Shown: in pieces, positions 60,736-64,000 of the stretch
Numbering within the stretch: the stretch's first letter is position 1
Layout of the letters: the number at the start of each line of letters is the position of its first letter
Assembly (NCBI RefSeq): GCF_039540405.1
Contig: NZ_BAABEY010000025.1
Coordinates: 62,001-126,000 of the forward strand
Direction: 5' to 3'
Origin: Ravibacter arvi
GTDB taxonomy: Bacteria > Bacteroidota > Bacteroidia > Cytophagales > Spirosomataceae
DNA length: 64,000 bases
The notes under the pieces: generated by a model
What the model was told of the DNA's origin: nothing
Seen by the model: only the letters and a program-made list of their open reading frames with translations
Database searches by the model: none
Made by a program: the position numbers and the translations under genes

Positions 60736-61917
60736 CTATACTCTTTTTAAAACTTCCATACACATCCTGGAATTGTGATAAGGGCATTTCCAGAAGCTGA
60801 TTTTATTGCCATTAGCCAATGTATAGTCGTCATTGACGCCGGTGAACCATTCCCCGCCCTTCAGGTCCAGGATGTATTTGCGGGTAAAAGCCCACATCTC
60901 CTGCATGCGGGTAAGAAATACCGGGTCTTTCGTTATCTGCCAGGCGTTGAGATAACCTACGATGGCTTCGGCAAACACCCACCATTCGCGGTGTTTGTCC
61001 CAATGCCCGTTGTCGGGGTTGTATTCGTAGTAAAGGCTTCCATCGGGCGCCAGGCCGGCAAAGGTTGCCCGGGCCATTTCCACCGATTTTTTGCGCCACT
61101 TTTCGGACACCGCCTCCTGGTGCAGTACTTCGGCAGATTCCAGCAACAGCCAGGAAGCTTCTATATCGTGCCCGAAGGAGACGCTGCGGGACAGCGGTTT
61201 CCAATCCATAGTGGCATATAAGACCATTTGGCTGGTTTCCGGGTGAATGATATGCCGGTCGAACGCTTCCAGCAGTCCTTCAATACTTTTTCTGAGCCTG
61301 ATATCGGGCCAGACGTGGTAGAGATTCACGTAGGCTTCAATCACGTGCAGGTGCGTGTTCATCGTTTTCGGGGCATTTAAGCCGCCGCCGCCCAAGCGCA
61401 TGTCGGACAAAGGCTCCCAGCTTTTCGAGAAGGCCTCTATATAGCCCCCCGATTCATGGTCATAGCTGAACTCCTCCAGCCGTTCATAGATTTCGGTGGC
61501 GAAAGCAAGCGCTTCCACGTCATCCGACACCGCATGGTATTCGCTTAACCCGTAGATCGAAAAGGCCTGCCCGTAAACGAATTTGGGGGTTTGCGCCGGA
61601 CTTCCATTCGCCCTTACCGCCCAATAGGTCCCGCCATTTTCATGGTCATAAAAATGATCGCGCAGGTACGTATAGGCTCTTTTCGCCAAATCGAGATAAG
61701 CCGGCTTTTTAAGAACCCTGTATGCAGCCGAGAAGGTCCAGAGTATCCTGGCATTGAGTACACCGCCTTTTTCGGCTTCGGGGTAACGCTTGCCGTCGTG
61801 ATCAATTCTGCCGATAAACCCGCCATGCTGGCGGTCCGGGGCATTGGTCCCCCAATAGTCCAGTATCCGCGAAAGCTCCGTCGCCATTTCTTCCCTGAAT
61901 TTGGTTAAGTCTTCCAT
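60736..61917 (-). CDS. AGE family epimerase (cellobiose 2-epimerase-like)
   Basis: 393 aa, (alpha/alpha)6 barrel. Hallmark segments include RDHFYDHENGGTYWAV, KFVYGQAFSIYGLSEYH, GGYIEAFSKSWEPL, MNTHLHVIEAYVNLY, FGHDIEASWLLLESAE (catalytic His region) and WWVFAEAIVGYLNAW. In cellobiose 2-epimerases these His residues do the proton transfers that swap glucose for mannose at the reducing end. N-acylglucosamine 2-epimerase is the alternative. It is convergent with the cupredoxin-propeller gene, only 5 bp apart, and followed by rluA-like gene 39 bp upstream in its direction. Confidence 0.9.
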   Translation of the reverse strand: MEDLTKFREEMATELSRILDYWGTNAPDRQHGGFIGRIDHDGKRYPEAEKGGVLNARILWTFSAAYRVLKKPAYLDLAKRAYTYLRDHFYDHENGGTYWAVRANGSPAQTPKFVYGQAFSIYGLSEYHAVSDDVEALAFATEIYERLEEFSYDHESGGYIEAFSKSWEPLSDMRLGGGGLNAPKTMNTHLHVIEAYVNLYHVWPDIRLRKSIEGLLEAFDRHIIHPETSQMVLYATMDWKPLSRSVSFGHDIEASWLLLESAEVLHQEAVSEKWRKKSVEMARATFAGLAPDGSLYYEYNPDNGHWDKHREWWVFAEAIVGYLNAWQITKDPVFLTRMQEMWAFTRKYILDLKGGEWFTGVNDDYTLANGNKISFWKCPYHNSRMCMEVLKRV

Positions 61918-61956
61918 AGCGTGGGGATTTCGGGATTTATTACTATTTAGTCCTGG

Positions 61957-62691
61957 CTATTCATGCAACCATTTCATGTTATCGAGCTTGATTTCCTCCT
62001 TATCCAGGGTCAGGAATTCTTCCCAGAAAGGATCGAGCGGCACCCCGGCCCGGCATAGGACCGGCTCCTTTTTGACGGGGTGCTCAAAGAACAACCTGCG
62101 TGCATGCAGGTTAATATTGTTTTCTGGGTTGAATTTCGGGAACCCGTATTTCACATCACCGCGGATGGGGCACCCCATGTGCGCGAGCTGCGCCCGGATC
62201 TGGTGCGGGCGGCCGGTGATGGGCGACACCTCCAACAGGTGAAATTTATTGACTTCACCCAACCAACGGTAGGTAAGCTCAGCTTTCTGACTCCCGTCAA
62301 CCTCACGGTCAAAAACCTCCACCTGGTTACGTTTCTCGTCTTTCACCAGCCAGTTCACCAGCTTTCCGTCCTTGTTATCCGGCTTTCGGCCTACCACCGC
62401 CCAATAAGTTTTTTGAATTTCCCTTTTCCTGAAAATGGCATTCATACGCTCCAACGCCTTCGACGTCCGCGCAAAAACCACCAGTCCGCTCACCGGCCGG
62501 TCCAGGCGATGCACCGGATGCAGAAAAACCTCTCCAGGCTTTTCGTATTTGTCCTTCACATAACCTTTCAGGAAATCCACCAGGCTTTTATCCCTTGTAC
62601 CGTCTCCCTGTACCAGCACGCCTGCGGCCTTGTTGACTATTAATAAATGATTGTCTTCGTAAACGATCTGATAAGGCCTACCCCTGCTCAT
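61957..62691 (-). CDS. RluA-family RNA pseudouridine synthase
   Basis: 244 aa. It isomerises uridines in rRNA or tRNA. The catalytic Asp lies in VFLHPVHRLDRPVSGLVVFA (HRLDR motif) at about residue 63. Other family motifs are YEDNHLLIVNKAAGVLVQ, TGRPHQIRAQLAHMGCPIRGD and INLHARRLFFEHP. No S4 domain is attached, as in the short RluA/RluC-like subgroup. It lies 39 bp upstream of the AGE gene and could be co-transcribed with it. Confidence 0.93.
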   Translation of the reverse strand: MSRGRPYQIVYEDNHLLIVNKAAGVLVQGDGTRDKSLVDFLKGYVKDKYEKPGEVFLHPVHRLDRPVSGLVVFARTSKALERMNAIFRKREIQKTYWAVVGRKPDNKDGKLVNWLVKDEKRNQVEVFDREVDGSQKAELTYRWLGEVNKFHLLEVSPITGRPHQIRAQLAHMGCPIRGDVKYGFPKFNPENNINLHARRLFFEHPVKKEPVLCRAGVPLDPFWEEFLTLDKEEIKLDNMKWLHE

Positions 62692-62730
62692 TCTTCCGTT
62701 TCTTTTATGTTACTGCCTTTAAAATTTGCA

Positions 62731-62738
62731 CAAAGGTA
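62731..62738 (-). promoter_or_regulatory. Candidate -7 box (TACCTTTG) for the rluA-like gene
   Basis: Minus-strand TACCTTTG, exact TAnnTTTG, 40 bp before the ATG at 62691, between the LacI and RluA genes. Confidence 0.5.
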
Positions 62739-62768
62739 ACGCTTATTGTGCAGGAGATAACGGTAACC

Positions 62769-63809
62769 TCACATAATACGCAGCGAGGACTCCCTGATGA
62801 CGAGCTCGGAAGGCAAGACCAGGTTTTCCGCACGGGCATCTTCGTTTCTCATCACCTGTCTCAGGAAGAGGCGTGACGCCTCCTCTCCTATCTTTCGCCC
62901 CGGCCTGGAAACGGTAGTCAGCGACGGGTAGATGTAGGCTGCAATGGGCGAATTATCAAACCCGACGAAAGCCACGTCCTGCGGGATCCGGAGCCCTTTA
63001 TCGATAGCCACCCGCATGGCGCCGATGGTCACCTGGTCGTTGACGCCAAAGATACCGTCGGGCGGGTTGCTCAGTCCGAAAAGACGTATTGTTGGCACGA
63101 TGGCGCTTTCTACTTTGAAATTGGTACCCATTATCAGGTCTTCATCCAGTGGGATATTGTACCGTGCCAGGCAATCCCGGTAGCCTCTCAGGCGTTGTTC
63201 AGACACCGTAAGGCCCTGCGGCCCCTGCAAATGCGCAATACGCCGGCACCCCATCTGAACAAGATGCTCCACGGCCGAAAACGCGCCGTGATAATCGTCT
63301 ACCATGACACGGTCTGCGGTAACACCTTCATATTCCCGATCTATAAAGATGAGCGGTATTCGCCTGGAAAGCACCGCCTGCAGGTGTTTGTAATGCCCTG
63401 AATCATAGGTTTCCTGCGACACCGACAGAAATATTCCCTCCACACGGTTGGAAAGCAATTTGTTGATATGCTCTTTCTCCAGCAGATAGCTTTCGTTGGT
63501 CACGCAGATATTGAGCGTATAGCCCAGCGGCTGCAAAACGGAATGAAGCCCTTCCATCATTGCCGATTCGTAGTAAGCGCTGACCGTAGGGACAACCACC
63601 CCCAGCGAATCGCTCTTCTTATTCAGGAGACTGAGCGACAACTCATTACGCTGATACCCTACCTCCTGCGCATACTCCTGGATATTTTTGCGGGTATCCT
63701 CGTTGATGGCGGGATGATCGTTCAATGCGCGGGAAACCGTTGACGGTGAACAACGGAACCTCCTGGCAATATCCTTAATGGTAACCGGCCGGTCTGATTC
63801 TTTTGCCAT
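62769..63809 (-). CDS. LacI family transcriptional regulator
   Basis: 346 aa. The N-terminal helix-turn-helix has VTIKDIARRFRCSPSTVSRALN (LacI-type, given in part) and hinge NELSLSLLNKKSD. The periplasmic-binding-like C-terminal domain includes SLGVVVPTVSAYYE, IFGVNDQVTIGAMRVAIDKG, AFVGFDNSPIAAYIYPSLTTV and RESSL. It should repress or activate sugar genes in response to a sugar. Its targets are not obvious; no LacI-type palindrome was found just upstream of the neighbours. It starts 6 bp past the stop of the PolX-like gene. Confidence 0.95.
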   Translation of the reverse strand: MAKESDRPVTIKDIARRFRCSPSTVSRALNDHPAINEDTRKNIQEYAQEVGYQRNELSLSLLNKKSDSLGVVVPTVSAYYESAMMEGLHSVLQPLGYTLNICVTNESYLLEKEHINKLLSNRVEGIFLSVSQETYDSGHYKHLQAVLSRRIPLIFIDREYEGVTADRVMVDDYHGAFSAVEHLVQMGCRRIAHLQGPQGLTVSEQRLRGYRDCLARYNIPLDEDLIMGTNFKVESAIVPTIRLFGLSNPPDGIFGVNDQVTIGAMRVAIDKGLRIPQDVAFVGFDNSPIAAYIYPSLTTVSRPGRKIGEEASRLFLRQVMRNEDARAENLVLPSELVIRESSLRIM

Positions 63810-63815
63810 TGGTGA

Positions 63816-64000
63816 TTAGATCATCAACTGTCGTTTCCTGTTGTCGAGCCACGCCTCTATTTCAGTCAGGCTCAGCGCATTAAATGTACTCGCTTTGGTC
63901 AATCCGCCTTTTCGTCCCACCGTAACGCCGTACCGCATGTCGTGGTAACCGGCAGTTTCGTGCGCGTCGGGGTTGATGCTAAGCAGCACACCTTTCTCCA
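63816..64000 (-). CDS. PolX-like DNA polymerase/3'-5' exonuclease, C-terminal fragment
   Basis: Only the last 60 or so codons fall in the window; the gene continues to the right. The visible end reads INPDAHETAGYHDMRYGVTVG, then RKGGLTKASTFNALSLTE and EIEAWLDNRKRQL before TAA. PolX proteins end with this PHP-domain C-terminus (DAH motif, MRYGV). PolX combines an X-family polymerase, HhH and a PHP phosphoesterase for DNA repair. Only the PHP end is seen; the full domain order is inferred. Confidence 0.8.
   Translation of the reverse strand, partial: EKGVLLSINPDAHETAGYHDMRYGVTVGRKGGLTKASTFNALSLTEIEAWLDNRKRQLMI

Overview
The window comes from a member of the Bacteroidota, most likely a Cytophagales bacterium close to Dyadobacter or Spirosoma. 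The evidence is: TAnnTTTG-type -7 promoter boxes and no visible Shine-Dalgarno sequences; a GLPGLI protein paired with a TonB-type outer-membrane barrel; a ccoN-ccoO fused cbb3 oxidase; a flexirubin/aryl-polyene type gene cluster; and Bacteroidota-style PurM, HppA and OmpA proteins. Genus-level placement is inference. Both ends of the window cut genes: a sugar isomerase at the left and a PolX-like protein at the right.

Layout. 1-5.8 kb (+): sugar isomerase fragment, Gfo/Idh/MocA oxidoreductase, PurM-type AIR synthase, secreted M28 peptidase, IspE and a subunit III-like oxidase protein. 5.9-8.2 kb (-): a large secreted TPR protein. 8.4-17 kb (+): DUF1080 protein, PD40-OmpA protein, a membrane glycosyltransferase, a tight amidotransferase/phosphoribosyltransferase pair, a flavin reductase, a YtxH-like protein and an AI-2E transporter. 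17-24 kb: YbjQ, HhH protein, glycyl-tRNA synthetase, cupin, citrate synthase, YggS and an OmpA lipoprotein. 24-28 kb (-): GLPGLI plus outer-membrane barrel. 28-31 kb: a probable stand-alone small RNA, a CBM9-like lipoprotein, a 71-aa ORF, a repeat-rich island and two tRNAs (Arg-TCT, Pro-TGG). 31-33 kb: membrane pyrophosphatase.

33.5-46.4 kb (-) is a microaerobic respiration island: a response regulator fused to a Crp/Fnr module, a PAS histidine kinase, HemN, a SafE-like protein, FixH, CcoG, a CcoQ-CcoP fusion, a CcoN-CcoO fusion, CcoS and the copper ATPase CcoI. Three palindromes of the form TGA(C/T)-N4-(G/A)TCA lie upstream of hemN, ccoS and ccoI. They are good candidates for sites bound by the local regulator.

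46.5-55.6 kb (-) is a 13-gene, tightly packed flexirubin/aryl-polyene-like lipid cluster. It holds two complete ketosynthases, a KS-beta (chain-length-factor-like) protein, a half-length KS-like protein, two acyl carrier proteins, hotdog dehydratases, a thioesterase, an acyltransferase, a LolA-like carrier, a deacetylase and a GT2-DUF2062 glycosyltransferase. No ketoreductase, ammonia lyase, DarA/DarB-like pair or MMPL exporter is present here. 55.8-63.8 kb is a carbohydrate region: second DUF1080 protein, UPF0261 protein, a cupredoxin-propeller-HEAT fusion, AGE epimerase, RluA pseudouridine synthase and a LacI regulator.

Five intergenic spacers carry imperfect hairpins made of 7-bp tandem units, in two sequence families. 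No CRISPR array, prophage or intact insertion sequence was seen.
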